Shown: positions 55,555-63,686 of the stretch, one piece after another
How positions within the stretch are numbered: the first letter of the stretch is position 1
Layout of the letters: each line of letters opens with the position of its first letter
Virus record (IMG/VR): IMGVR_UViG_3300034072_000375
Location: 1-64,000 of that record
Reading direction: 5' to 3' (one strand)
From: a virus
Length of the DNA: 64,000 nucleotides
Program-made: the position numbers and the translations under genes
The notes under the pieces: generated by a model
The model's input: only the letters and a program-made list of their open reading frames with translations
What the model was told of the DNA's origin: nothing
The model's database searches: none

Positions 55555-58500
55555 TTTAGTTTAGCTCCTGAAATAACTTGTTGTGTATAATTACTCTTGT
55601 TAATTGCTTCTGTTACCGCAGTACCAGCTTCGGTTGTTGCTGTTGCAAGGATTTGAGTTTGACTTCTAGTATCTTGCTGTCGCTCTGACCTGAGTAGGAT
55701 AACTTGAGCAGTAAGATTACGAACCTCTTCTACTAGCTGAGAGTTAAGTGAAACCAAACCTTGTGAATCAGATTGCATTGCACTTGCTTGGTTTACAGGG
55801 ATAATCGCAATAGGTTGGTTACTTTGACTTTTAGTAGTATGTAACGAGCTATAGTAGCTTGACTGTCCACCACCAAGGCCGTTATTAACTGCATCTAGTA
55901 CACCTTGATTTGGAGTAATACCTAAAGACAACCCCGTAAGGATTGCATTTGATAGCTCAATAAAACCTGAAGATATAAGTTCGCCCACTGCGGTTACACT
56001 CTCATCAATACTACCAAGAAGTTCTAATTGAGATACAGCAGCATCTCTTAGAATTTGTTCATTGTTAGCTTGATCTTGTGTTATGCTTGCAATGAAATCC
56101 AACCCTGCTTGAGCAGTATTGAAATCAGAGGTGTACTGACTACTGCTTGCGTTGTAGGTTCTGGATGCCTGTAGGAAGGCCGTAATGCTACCTTGCAGGG
56201 CATTTTGAGCACCTACATCCCCTACCATAGCCAAGGCTAGATTACTCTCGTATTGACGCTTTGCTTCTGCGTACTGTTCGCTTGGGGTCAACGGAGAGAG
56301 TTCACCTAGAGTTAACGAATCCTTGAATTTCTTTAAGGAGTCGGAGTACGTGCGAAGCCTGTTAATACTACTATCAAGAGCAGTTACCTGACCCTTATAA
56401 GCGGAAACTAACTTATCTTGCGCAGTCCTCGTGTCTTCAATAGCCCATAGTTGACGTTGTAGAACCCTCTCTTGTTCAGTCAAGCCCTGTAGTATATTAT
56501 TTCTAAGAACTTCAATATTACCTGAATTCTGAGATTCAAAAACTGCTTGCTCAAGACTGAGAATGTTCCGGGCAATATCCTCTACTGATCGGGTTTCATT
56601 ACGTAACGCATTAAGAGCATCCGCAACAGTTGTAATAGAGCCAGTTACTTCCGTTGTTACACTAGCGAAAGTCCCAGCAATGGCAAGCAATGCAGCGTAG
56701 ACTTCTCTACCAGACTCTGTAGTCAAGTCCTGTGCCTCTACTAAATCTCTAAACTGTTGACGAGCATCAGTGGCATCAATATCAATCATACTAAGACCAA
56801 GTTCCTTGAAGGATTTGGCTAGTTGTTTTTGAACATTTGCTCTTTGTTCTTCAGCAGAGTAGAAGTTCTGATAGTAAGTTGTTGCATTAGCACGTAGAGC
56901 CTCAATGCCTCCAGAAAGAGTCATCAGTGCAGCAAGTGTTTCATCGCTTGCTCCAGATAACTCCACCAAGGTGGTTGTCAGCGTGTTGAAGACGCCTTTA
57001 ATAACACCAATCTGTTGAATAGCTGTAGACAAGGATTCTATAGAGGCTGATTCACCGAGGTCTGTTAGAATCTGATCTGCCCAGCTTGGTAAATCCATGT
57101 TGAGGAGCACTTGACGAGTATCTTTAGCAATTGCAGCTAGGTACTGTTTGTAACCTTCTTCACCATCACCGAATTCTTTAGGTGCCCATTTACTTTGACG
57201 GAAGTCATCCCAATTCAGAATCTCTACGCCTTGTAGTCGAACCCCAAAGGCACCCCATGCACCATCTTTTGACGTATCGTCGGCAAACGCTACAGCTACT
57301 TCATAACCTGCAGTCTTACCGAAGGTTTTAGCGATACCATCAAAGATTTCAACCAAAGACTTAGACAAGGTTTCCATCGCAGAGATGGTTTCCTTGCCTG
57401 TCTCTACTTGACCAAAACCAATATCAAACGCAGCGCCTGAATTACCCGAAGTTAGACCGCCACTTCTGCTGTAACGAGAAGCACCGCCAGTGTGTAAAGT
57501 GCCGGAGTCATCTAACATTGTAGCAATAGCGCCCAATCCAGCGGCAATCCATCCCCACACTGGAACAGCAGCAATAGCATTTCCGATTCCTGATAGTAAA
57601 CCTGCTGAGGTGGTTGCACCTCCTGCAGCAGCAGCAGCACTTGCCGCCGCCGTAGAAGAACCTAAGCCTAAGCCAAGGGATACCCCCGTTCCAATGTTGC
57701 CTAATCCGGTAGTAAATGCCGTCATACCAAGTAAAGAACTTCCTGCACTTGTCAGTACCGAACCTCCAAGACTACCTAGAAGACTACCTCCTGCACTTCC
57801 TGCTGCACTAGCTGTTGCACCTCCTAAAAGATTTCCTACTAAGCTTCCTAGTACAGTATTAACAACAGCGTTAACCACCATCGTTACAGGCTTGCGTAGC
57901 TCAGCCATGACTAAATCTCTGAACTTCTTAGAACCAGCCTTACCACCTTCAAACAAAGCTGTGACAATAGAATCAGAGATACCGTTCTTGATTGCATCAA
58001 ACTCTTTTTGGAGGTCTTCTGCGTATTGAACAGCTACTTCACGGTTGATTGCTTTTTCTTGTTCTGCTGCATCCTTACGGGCTTGAACTTGAGCATCAAT
58101 CAAAGACTGATAGTCGCTCTCTGGTAAACCATCTTTTTTAGCTTTTGCAATCTTCTCTTCAATTTCACGCAATTGCTTCGCAAGTTTAATATCAACTTCA
58201 CGAAGTTTGTTAGCACGGTTATACTCAATCGAAAGAGCCCTCTGTTCTTCAGCAGTCTTGCCCAACAGAGAGAGTCTATAATCCAAGGATTCGTTCTCTT
58301 TGAGCGTGGCCGCTTGCGAAGCTAGGCTGTCCTCGTTGAACTTACGTGCAGCGGAATTAACATCCTCAAGAGCCTTCTCGTAATCTTTCCAAGCTGGAGT
58401 AGCCATGAAGATAGCACGAGTTAGTTCTTCGATTTCCTCTCTAGACTTACCTAGCAAGGCTGCGTCTTTCTCCATGTTAGCCATGTCAGTGTAATACTGC

Positions 58501-61151
58501 CGACCAATACCGGAGGATTTACCTAGTAGTCTAAGCAGGCGCTCTTCAGCATCAGCAAGTTTTTCTGTGAGGGCTGTTTGCTTTTCAGCAGCAATGGCCG
58601 CTTCATATTTAGAGATTACGTCTTGTTTTTGAGTAGCCGTCAGTTTTTCAAATCTAGGGTCAGAACGAACTTCCAGAAGTTTTTGTTCAGACTTTGTAAG
58701 CTCTTGAGCAGCGGTATTAGCAGCGATTGTATTATTCGTTGCTTCACGCATTAAGGTTGCAAAGTAGTTAGCTTCTTTACTACCAAGCTTCTCTTGCGCC
58801 TTATCCCACTCTTCCCCATAGACTTTGAAGAATTGCTTAATTCTATCCGTATTCAGGGTTGTAGACTCATATTTACCGGCATTCTCCAGAACACCAAGCT
58901 CTTGTATCTTGGCGTTGATGAAGTCTTGACGCCTCATCTTACTAGCGTCAGCTTTATTCAACTGCTTGTCAAACTCAGACAATGCACCTGAGAACTGCTG
59001 GTAGGCTGCTGCTTCATCTTTCACAGCCTGTCTATTAGCAGCCGACTGCGCTTGCGTTAAAGTCTTTGCTTCCAACAGTGCAATTTCTTGCTTCAGTGCT
59101 ACGTTTTCTGGGACATTCTCACTAACACCTGCAGCCAGAGACTTTGCTAGTCTTTCTTTCTTATTGATTAGTTCTAGAGCATCCGAAGTTCCTGGGGCGA
59201 TGTTAGTAACATCCCACATCCAACGACCGAGTATTTTCCAACCAGCAACCAGCTTTTCCAGTGGATGAAGTTGATCCCTCAAAGACTGAGACTGCTTGTC
59301 CATGACACCAGCACTAATCTTCATTGCAAGATTAACAGCGTCTTGTGACCTGCCCTGCTTTTGCAGTTGCTCTACGGACTTGATTTGTTCAACAGTGAGT
59401 TCACCTGTCTTTTTAGACAGTTCAAGCAAAGCCTTAACGGGGTCTTTACCTAACTCTGAAAACTGCTTTACGGTGTCCTTGATAGCAACACCAGCATAGT
59501 CCTGCATGGCGATGGCTGCTCTAGAAACTAGTCCGATTTGATCAGCGGTAAAGCCCCCAACCTTGGACATTTCTGTCATGACTTCAATGATACCGAGCGT
59601 AGATACATTGGCACTGCTCAGTGTATCCGCATAGGCCAAAGCTTGTGCTCCGGTCATATTGAACGCATTGCCGCCGAGAACCATAGCTTTATTTAAGTCC
59701 GACACAGCAATCATGCTATCGTAGGCACCCTTTGCCATCATGGCTAGACCAGCTATAACTACGCCTACGCCTACAGCAAAGACACCCGTCATGATGCTGC
59801 TGATAGTTTGAATCATTCCTCCGAACTTGGAAGGACCATTTTCGGACAGTTTCATGTACAACTTGTCCATAGCACCAGTCATTCCGAAGATACCTGCAAT
59901 GAAGCCCTGAGTGGCATTACCTGCGGCTATCAGCCCATCCACAATCAGTCCGCCAACACCCTTTACAACAGTACGGATGGAAGGGAGCATACTAGAAAAA
60001 GCTTCTTTAACGGTTTTACCAAAATCAGCGGCTGCTACACCTGATAATTGGAACATATCGTTGACCTGGGCACCTTGTTGTAACAGAACTGTAAGAGGGG
60101 ACTGTCCAGACCAAAGAGATACAGCCACGTCACTGATCTGAGGAGTTAAAGCTCGGGTTAGATGCTGTGCCCTACGCTTCTCTTCAACAGCCGCAACCTG
60201 TGCAAGCTGTGCCTTGTAAGTAGCAAGTTTTTGAGTGGCTACATCCTGTGATACGCCTGACTTACGCAACGCGGATTCATACTTTACAAGCGAATCCGTA
60301 CCTGCTTTATCCAGGGCAGCGTTGGAAGTGTTCAATGCAGCAGCCATCTTTTGATCTGCTTGTGTCAGATAGTTTGTGGCGTTTACAGCTTCTTTACGAC
60401 TCTTAATCACCGCATCTTCTGCGGAAGTCATCTTGTTGTAAGAAGTAGCAAGATTTACATATTCAGCATTGTGAGCACGAACAGCCTGGCGAATTTCAGA
60501 GAAAGACGCCCCCTCCACTTTCATCTTTTCAATTAGGCGCTCTTTGTCACGAGCCAGTTCACGAGTCTGCTTTGCCGTAAGATTGGAGTCCGTAGCATAC
60601 TGACGGACAGATTCTTTCAGTTCAGTGTATTGGTTTTGCAGAGACTTCAGACCAGACAAGGATTTGTCAAATGGATCGCCTCCCATCAACTTGCGTTGAG
60701 TCTCAAGTACTTTACCGAGTTCGCCAATATCCTCGGCAGCAAGCCCAGCAGCCTTAGCGTAAGCTAAGATACTTGATTGACCTTTTGAAAACCCCTGAGT
60801 CTGGAACTCAAGAATGTCTTTCTGTCGTTGGAGTACACCAACATTCTTGTTAACTACTTCGTTTACTTTTTCGGTAGCTTTGGTTTTCTTTTCAATTGCC
60901 GCAGTAGCTTGCTGATCTGCCTTGTCTGCCGTGATAGTACTCTTCAGGCGAACGTCTTGAGCTTTAGCATTGTCGAGATTGGCCTTGGCGTTATCCTTTG
61001 CTGCACGAGCAAGGGTAGCTTCAGTCTGAGCAGCATCTCTTGCTGCTTTATCAAGTTTACCTACGTTGGTTACTAGTTCACCGATAGCCTTACCTGCGCG
61101 GTCAAGTTCAGAGGTATCGACTTTGAAGGAAATGGTCGAGAGGTCGAGCAT
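55551..61151 (-). CDS. Tail tape-measure protein
   Basis: 1,866 residues, setting tail length. ATG 61151 with AAAGAAAG upstream; the longer frame starts without a site. N-terminal ~350 residues are coiled coil; LWSGQSPLTVLLQQGAQVND is the prophage tape-measure family signature (residues ~350-370). Next come two membrane-like helices (SIMTGVFAVGVGVVIAGLAM), a long coiled coil, a Gly/Ala-rich hydrophobic region near residue 1190 and a C-terminal coiled coil. Largest gene in the window, so the tail should be long. Confidence 0.93.
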   Translation of the reverse strand: MLDLSTISFKVDTSELDRAGKAIGELVTNVGKLDKAARDAAQTEATLARAAKDNAKANLDNAKAQDVRLKSTITADKADQQATAAIEKKTKATEKVNEVVNKNVGVLQRQKDILEFQTQGFSKGQSSILAYAKAAGLAAEDIGELGKVLETQRKLMGGDPFDKSLSGLKSLQNQYTELKESVRQYATDSNLTAKQTRELARDKERLIEKMKVEGASFSEIRQAVRAHNAEYVNLATSYNKMTSAEDAVIKSRKEAVNATNYLTQADQKMAAALNTSNAALDKAGTDSLVKYESALRKSGVSQDVATQKLATYKAQLAQVAAVEEKRRAQHLTRALTPQISDVAVSLWSGQSPLTVLLQQGAQVNDMFQLSGVAAADFGKTVKEAFSSMLPSIRTVVKGVGGLIVDGLIAAGNATQGFIAGIFGMTGAMDKLYMKLSENGPSKFGGMIQTISSIMTGVFAVGVGVVIAGLAMMAKGAYDSMIAVSDLNKAMVLGGNAFNMTGAQALAYADTLSSANVSTLGIIEVMTEMSKVGGFTADQIGLVSRAAIAMQDYAGVAIKDTVKQFSELGKDPVKALLELSKKTGELTVEQIKSVEQLQKQGRSQDAVNLAMKISAGVMDKQSQSLRDQLHPLEKLVAGWKILGRWMWDVTNIAPGTSDALELINKKERLAKSLAAGVSENVPENVALKQEIALLEAKTLTQAQSAANRQAVKDEAAAYQQFSGALSEFDKQLNKADASKMRRQDFINAKIQELGVLENAGKYESTTLNTDRIKQFFKVYGEEWDKAQEKLGSKEANYFATLMREATNNTIAANTAAQELTKSEQKLLEVRSDPRFEKLTATQKQDVISKYEAAIAAEKQTALTEKLADAEERLLRLLGKSSGIGRQYYTDMANMEKDAALLGKSREEIEELTRAIFMATPAWKDYEKALEDVNSAARKFNEDSLASQAATLKENESLDYRLSLLGKTAEEQRALSIEYNRANKLREVDIKLAKQLREIEEKIAKAKKDGLPESDYQSLIDAQVQARKDAAEQEKAINREVAVQYAEDLQKEFDAIKNGISDSIVTALFEGGKAGSKKFRDLVMAELRKPVTMVVNAVVNTVLGSLVGNLLGGATASAAGSAGGSLLGSLGGSVLTSAGSSLLGMTAFTTGLGNIGTGVSLGLGLGSSTAAASAAAAAGGATTSAGLLSGIGNAIAAVPVWGWIAAGLGAIATMLDDSGTLHTGGASRYSRSGGLTSGNSGAAFDIGFGQVETGKETISAMETLSKSLVEIFDGIAKTFGKTAGYEVAVAFADDTSKDGAWGAFGVRLQGVEILNWDDFRQSKWAPKEFGDGEEGYKQYLAAIAKDTRQVLLNMDLPSWADQILTDLGESASIESLSTAIQQIGVIKGVFNTLTTTLVELSGASDETLAALMTLSGGIEALRANATTYYQNFYSAEEQRANVQKQLAKSFKELGLSMIDIDATDARQQFRDLVEAQDLTTESGREVYAALLAIAGTFASVTTEVTGSITTVADALNALRNETRSVEDIARNILSLEQAVFESQNSGNIEVLRNNILQGLTEQERVLQRQLWAIEDTRTAQDKLVSAYKGQVTALDSSINRLRTYSDSLKKFKDSLTLGELSPLTPSEQYAEAKRQYESNLALAMVGDVGAQNALQGSITAFLQASRTYNASSSQYTSDFNTAQAGLDFIASITQDQANNEQILRDAAVSQLELLGSIDESVTAVGELISSGFIELSNAILTGLSLGITPNQGVLDAVNNGLGGGQSSYYSSLHTTKSQSNQPIAIIPVNQASAMQSDSQGLVSLNSQLVEEVRNLTAQVILLRSERQQDTRSQTQILATATTEAGTAVTEAINKSNYTQQVISGAKLN

Positions 61152-61180
61152 AAGTTTCTTTCTTTTTGTTGTTTTTGTTA

Positions 61181-61209
61181 TTGACAACACAAAAGTTGTC
61201 TGCTACAGT
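61181..61209 (+). promoter_or_regulatory. Promoter of an inserted plus-strand gene
   Basis: TTGACA (61181-61186), 17 bp, TACAGT (61204-61209), near consensus and pointing against the tail genes. It drives the small secreted gene at 61242. Confidence 0.8.
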
Positions 61210-61241
61210 CAAGTCTTCTTTACTTAACCAAGGAGTTCAAA

Positions 61242-61542
61242 ATGAAATTTATTAAGGCTGCTGTTCTGATTGTATTTCTCTGTCCCTGTAATCAGTGCAG
61301 CTATTGGAACAGAAGAACTTTGCAATCTGTCTGCAGAACGCTCTGTAGAACTAAAGCATTTTTTCAATAGTCATCCAGAGGCATTTTCTAGATTCCTTGA
61401 AAAGAACCAACAATCTAAGTATGATGCAAAGTTCAAAGCTCGTCTTCGTGAACGTGCTTATTGGGTGTATAATCGTCGCACTCTGTCTGACGAAGATATT
61501 CAACGCCTTTCATTTATTCAATGCTTAATTGAAATGAAGTAA
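61242..61542 (+). pseudogene. Small secreted protein (moron), frameshifted
   Basis: AAGGAG and ATG 61242 give MKFIKAAVLIVF, a signal-peptide start, but the frame then stops at a TAG. The +1 frame (from about 61272) gives the rest of a signal peptide and mature protein: SVPVISAAIGTEELC, then HFFNSHPEAFSRFLEKNQQS and a helical C-terminus to 61542. A single shift at the TTTCTC region joins them into a ~100-residue secreted protein. Either a mutation, a sequence error or a programmed +1 shift. Flanked by its own promoter and terminator, so it is a typical moron gene. Confidence 0.65.
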
Positions 61543-61582
61543 TTCTTCATTTAGAGTCTCTTGGAAACTTTAGATGAAGAAC

Positions 61583-61608
61583 GCCCCTTGCGGGGCTATT
61601 CTATTTCT
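61583..61608. terminator. Terminator, likely bidirectional
   Basis: GCCCC-TTGC-GGGGC (61583-61596), followed on the plus strand by TATTCTATTTCTT; on the minus strand by GTTCTTC. It ends the inserted gene. It may also weaken leftward transcription into the tape measure. Confidence 0.75.
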
Positions 61609-61951
61609 TACCTGTACTTTTCTGCTTAGCTTTGGCTTGTTCCTTTGCCTGCTGTTTTTGGTAATGCTGCATGGCTATCTTATCGAATGCCTCGATTACT
61701 TCTATTTCTACAGGGTCTGGTACAATACCCATGAGTTCAAAAAACGCAAGCATCTCAGAGTAAGGTATAGCAGAAATACCCATTCCAGAAGGTCTGCGAT
61801 TGGACAGGCGGATAAACCATATCCAGTACTCTCTCATGCAATCTGGTAACTCAACCAAGTCTTCTAATTCTTTAGGGACTCTTTTAAGTTGCCTTTGAGC
61901 ACTCAGGAGGTTGTCTCGCTTGGTATTTCCATGAGCATCAACCTCTGACAT
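61601..61951 (-). CDS. Tail assembly chaperone, T part of the G/GT pair
   Basis: Frame opens upstream of its first ATG (61951) without a stop back to the G gene's 3' end, as expected for the T extension read only after a frameshift. Contains LPDCMREYWIWFIRLSNRRP, like lambda T/DUF1799-type, and a lysine-rich tail. It is probably made as a G-T fusion (62402 down to 61601). Confidence 0.8.
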   Translation of the reverse strand: MSEVDAHGNTKRDNLLSAQRQLKRVPKELEDLVELPDCMREYWIWFIRLSNRRPSGMGISAIPYSEMLAFFELMGIVPDPVEIEVIEAFDKIAMQHYQKQQAKEQAKAKQKSTGKK

Positions 61952-61994
61952 TTCAAACTCTTGCTCAGCGTAAAGTAAAGCTTGTTCTAGGTCT

Positions 61995-62402
61995 TCATCG
62001 AAAAAACCCAGTCAGGTCGTCGGAGTTTTCGAGGACTTGTTCTCGAATCCAAGGGTTATCCTTCAAGACGCGAGTGGCGTTTTCAACTGTGAATGGGACA
62101 GGCTGACCATCTTCTTCGATACCACGCCATGAGATAATACGTACCACTGCACGTTCAACTGCAAGCATTTCCAACTCTTCGATGCTCATGTCAGCGTCCT
62201 TATTCTTGCCCCTTGCAATCTTCTCTCGCTTTTGCATGTCGTTCACGACCTTACGGGCGTGATTTTGAACAGTACGGGAATCCTTACCGCGTACACGAAC
62301 CCATGCATCAAGACCTTCACCAGTGGCCGGGTGGACAAGTTCAATATCAATGCCGGATTCGCTAACTTCGCTCACATTCAAAACAGACAAATTCAATGCC
62401 AT
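61995..62402 (-). CDS. Tail assembly chaperone, lambda G-like
   Basis: 135 residues (MALNLSVLNVSEVSESGIDI; VERAVVRIISWRGIEEDGQP) with the normal stop TGA right after the slippery GGG TTT TTT C. Lies between the major-tail-like gene and the tape measure, the standard place of G/GT chaperones. Binds the tape measure and tail tube subunits during assembly. AAAGGAAAT precedes the ATG. Confidence 0.88.
   Translation of the reverse strand: MALNLSVLNVSEVSESGIDIELVHPATGEGLDAWVRVRGKDSRTVQNHARKVVNDMQKREKIARGKNKDADMSIEELEMLAVERAVVRIISWRGIEEDGQPVPFTVENATRVLKDNPWIREQVLENSDDLTGFFR
62000..62009 (-). other. Programmed frameshift site
   Basis: At the end of G: GGG TTT TTT CGA TGA. The -1 frame ends quickly (TAG); the +1/-2 frame opens directly into the T part (FDEDLEQALLYAEQ..., then MSEVDAHGN). 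Six consecutive T allow slippage. The shift here must be +1 or -2 rather than lambda's -1. Confidence 0.7.
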
Positions 62403-62423
62403 AGTAATTTCCTTTCTGTTGGT

Positions 62424-62462
62424 TAAAATAAAAAGCCCTCTCTCTTTATGTCATAGGGCTTT
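62424..62462 (-). terminator. Terminator just after a promoter
   Basis: Read leftward: AAAGCCCT (62462-62455), loop, AGGGCTTT (62439-62432), then TTATTTT. It ends the GIY-YIG transcript. It also lies 25 nt past the start predicted from the promoter at 62494-62522, so that promoter could make a ~63-nt RNA unless read through. Confidence 0.8.
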
Positions 62463-62493
62463 GTGATGAGGTTTATTACCACATCATTTGTCT

Positions 62494-62522
62494 ATTATAC
62501 CACACAGAAAGGAATATTGCAA
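62494..62522 (-). promoter_or_regulatory. Leftward promoter before the G/GT genes
   Basis: Read leftward: TTGCAA (62522-62517), 17 bp, TATAAT (62499-62494). Placed at the end of the GIY-YIG gene and pointing toward G/GT, with a terminator hairpin in between. Confidence 0.75.
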
Positions 62523-62523
62523 G

Positions 62524-63600
62524 CTAATTAACCAACCTCCAGCCTTTACAACTCTTGTTTGGATTCTTTGGTTGAACTAGCGTATCAAAGGTGTGCCCGA
62601 ACTTTTCTTTAAACTCCATACGAGTACCTTTGAAAACTTCCCCGCTTTTGTGCTGGAGACTGTAAACGTTTCTATCCCTATTAGATGTTCGCGTAGCCTC
62701 CGCCTCTTTTTCTGCCAAGCACCAATCTTTAACCGAAAAAGCGGTTTTACAATTAACAAAAAGAGTCCAAACATCTATATTATAAACCTGTTTAAATTCT
62801 GATCTTGTTCCTTCAAATATCTCTCCGGTTTTAAGGTTTTTGAACTCATAAGTATTTTTATCCGCACGAGCACACCTCTCCCCTTTTAATGGATTTAGTA
62901 AATGCTCTATGGAAAACTTATCTAATGTCTCTGACATAGCCCAACCCTTGAGGGTTCTTCTATTGCCACTAATTAAATCTGAAATATTAACTCCTACGAG
63001 ATTCTTGTCAAATTCTACCAACTCGTGGCGAGTAAAATTGAAAGTCTTGCCGGTTAAAAGCTGTACAAAAGTATACACTTTATTGTCAACCCTTTTTCCA
63101 TACTTTCCAGCATATCCGAAGGTAGATGCTAAGACTTCATCTTTTGTGAGAAAACCCTCTACCGCCCAATTTTTGCTTGTTTTCGAAAATCCAGCCATTA
63201 TTCCGTTCAACTGTACTTCAGGGAATTTCTTATTAAATTGTGCCCTGGTTCCTATAAATTGTTCTCCGGTTTTTAAGTTGTGAAATGTATAAATTTCTCG
63301 GTCTAGTCTAGGGCTTGCCTCCCCAGAAACACCATCACCACCGGCTTTTAGGTTTACTAAAGGACCGTCACCTGTGTTGCGCCTTCCGTAATAGTCAATT
63401 AGAAGTGTTTCAAGTTCAAGTGCGTACCATTCTTGCAAATTGTCTGCAACTATCTCTACGGTACATCCGTGTTTTTCATAAACAGCTTCCCAGAATGGGT
63501 TTCGGTTATTGAACACCCACGCACGATCACGACAACCCTTACCGACATAGAAAACTTCTCCAGTTGTCTTCTTCTTGTGCAAATATACATAAAAATCCAC
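62524..63600 (-). CDS. GIY-YIG homing endonuclease with four repeats
   Basis: Residues 1-85 form a GIY-YIG nuclease: YVYLHKKKTTGEVFYVGKGC, then the catalytic-type ELETLLIDYYGRRN. The rest consists of four copies of a ~60-residue module: YTFHNLKTGEQFIGTRAQFN, VYTFVQLLTGKTFNFTRHEL, YEFKNLKTGEIFEGTRSEFK and VYSLQHKSGEVFKGTRMEFK, each followed by a W-containing helix; likely DNA-binding. It lies between two promoter/terminator units inside the tail operon, which limits its effect on the flanking late genes. Confidence 0.88.
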   Translation of the reverse strand: MDFYVYLHKKKTTGEVFYVGKGCRDRAWVFNNRNPFWEAVYEKHGCTVEIVADNLQEWYALELETLLIDYYGRRNTGDGPLVNLKAGGDGVSGEASPRLDREIYTFHNLKTGEQFIGTRAQFNKKFPEVQLNGIMAGFSKTSKNWAVEGFLTKDEVLASTFGYAGKYGKRVDNKVYTFVQLLTGKTFNFTRHELVEFDKNLVGVNISDLISGNRRTLKGWAMSETLDKFSIEHLLNPLKGERCARADKNTYEFKNLKTGEIFEGTRSEFKQVYNIDVWTLFVNCKTAFSVKDWCLAEKEAEATRTSNRDRNVYSLQHKSGEVFKGTRMEFKEKFGHTFDTLVQPKNPNKSCKGWRLVN

Positions 63601-63625
63601 ACCAAAACTCCTTTCAGAAATGAAA

Positions 63626-63685
63626 AATCCTCCTAAAGCCCGAAAGCAATAGGAGGATTATAGCACACTAAATTTTAGGTGTCAA
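63626..63685 (-). promoter_or_regulatory. Fused terminator and consensus promoter
   Basis: Read leftward: TTGACA (63685-63680), exactly 17 bp, TATAAT (63662-63657), the full sigma70 consensus. It overlaps a hairpin AATCCTCCTA (63659-63650)/TAGGAGGATT (63635-63626) followed by TTTCATTT. Transcripts from the tail gene upstream stop; new transcripts start near 63650, at the end of the 5' arm, and pass. Same layout as 45356-45424. Confidence 0.8.
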
Positions 63686-63686
63686 C

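Noticed and set aside
57490-58029. 179-codon plus-strand open frame rich in Pro and Ala
   Set aside because: Antisense to the Gly/Ala/Ser-rich part of the tape measure, whose composition alone makes it open.
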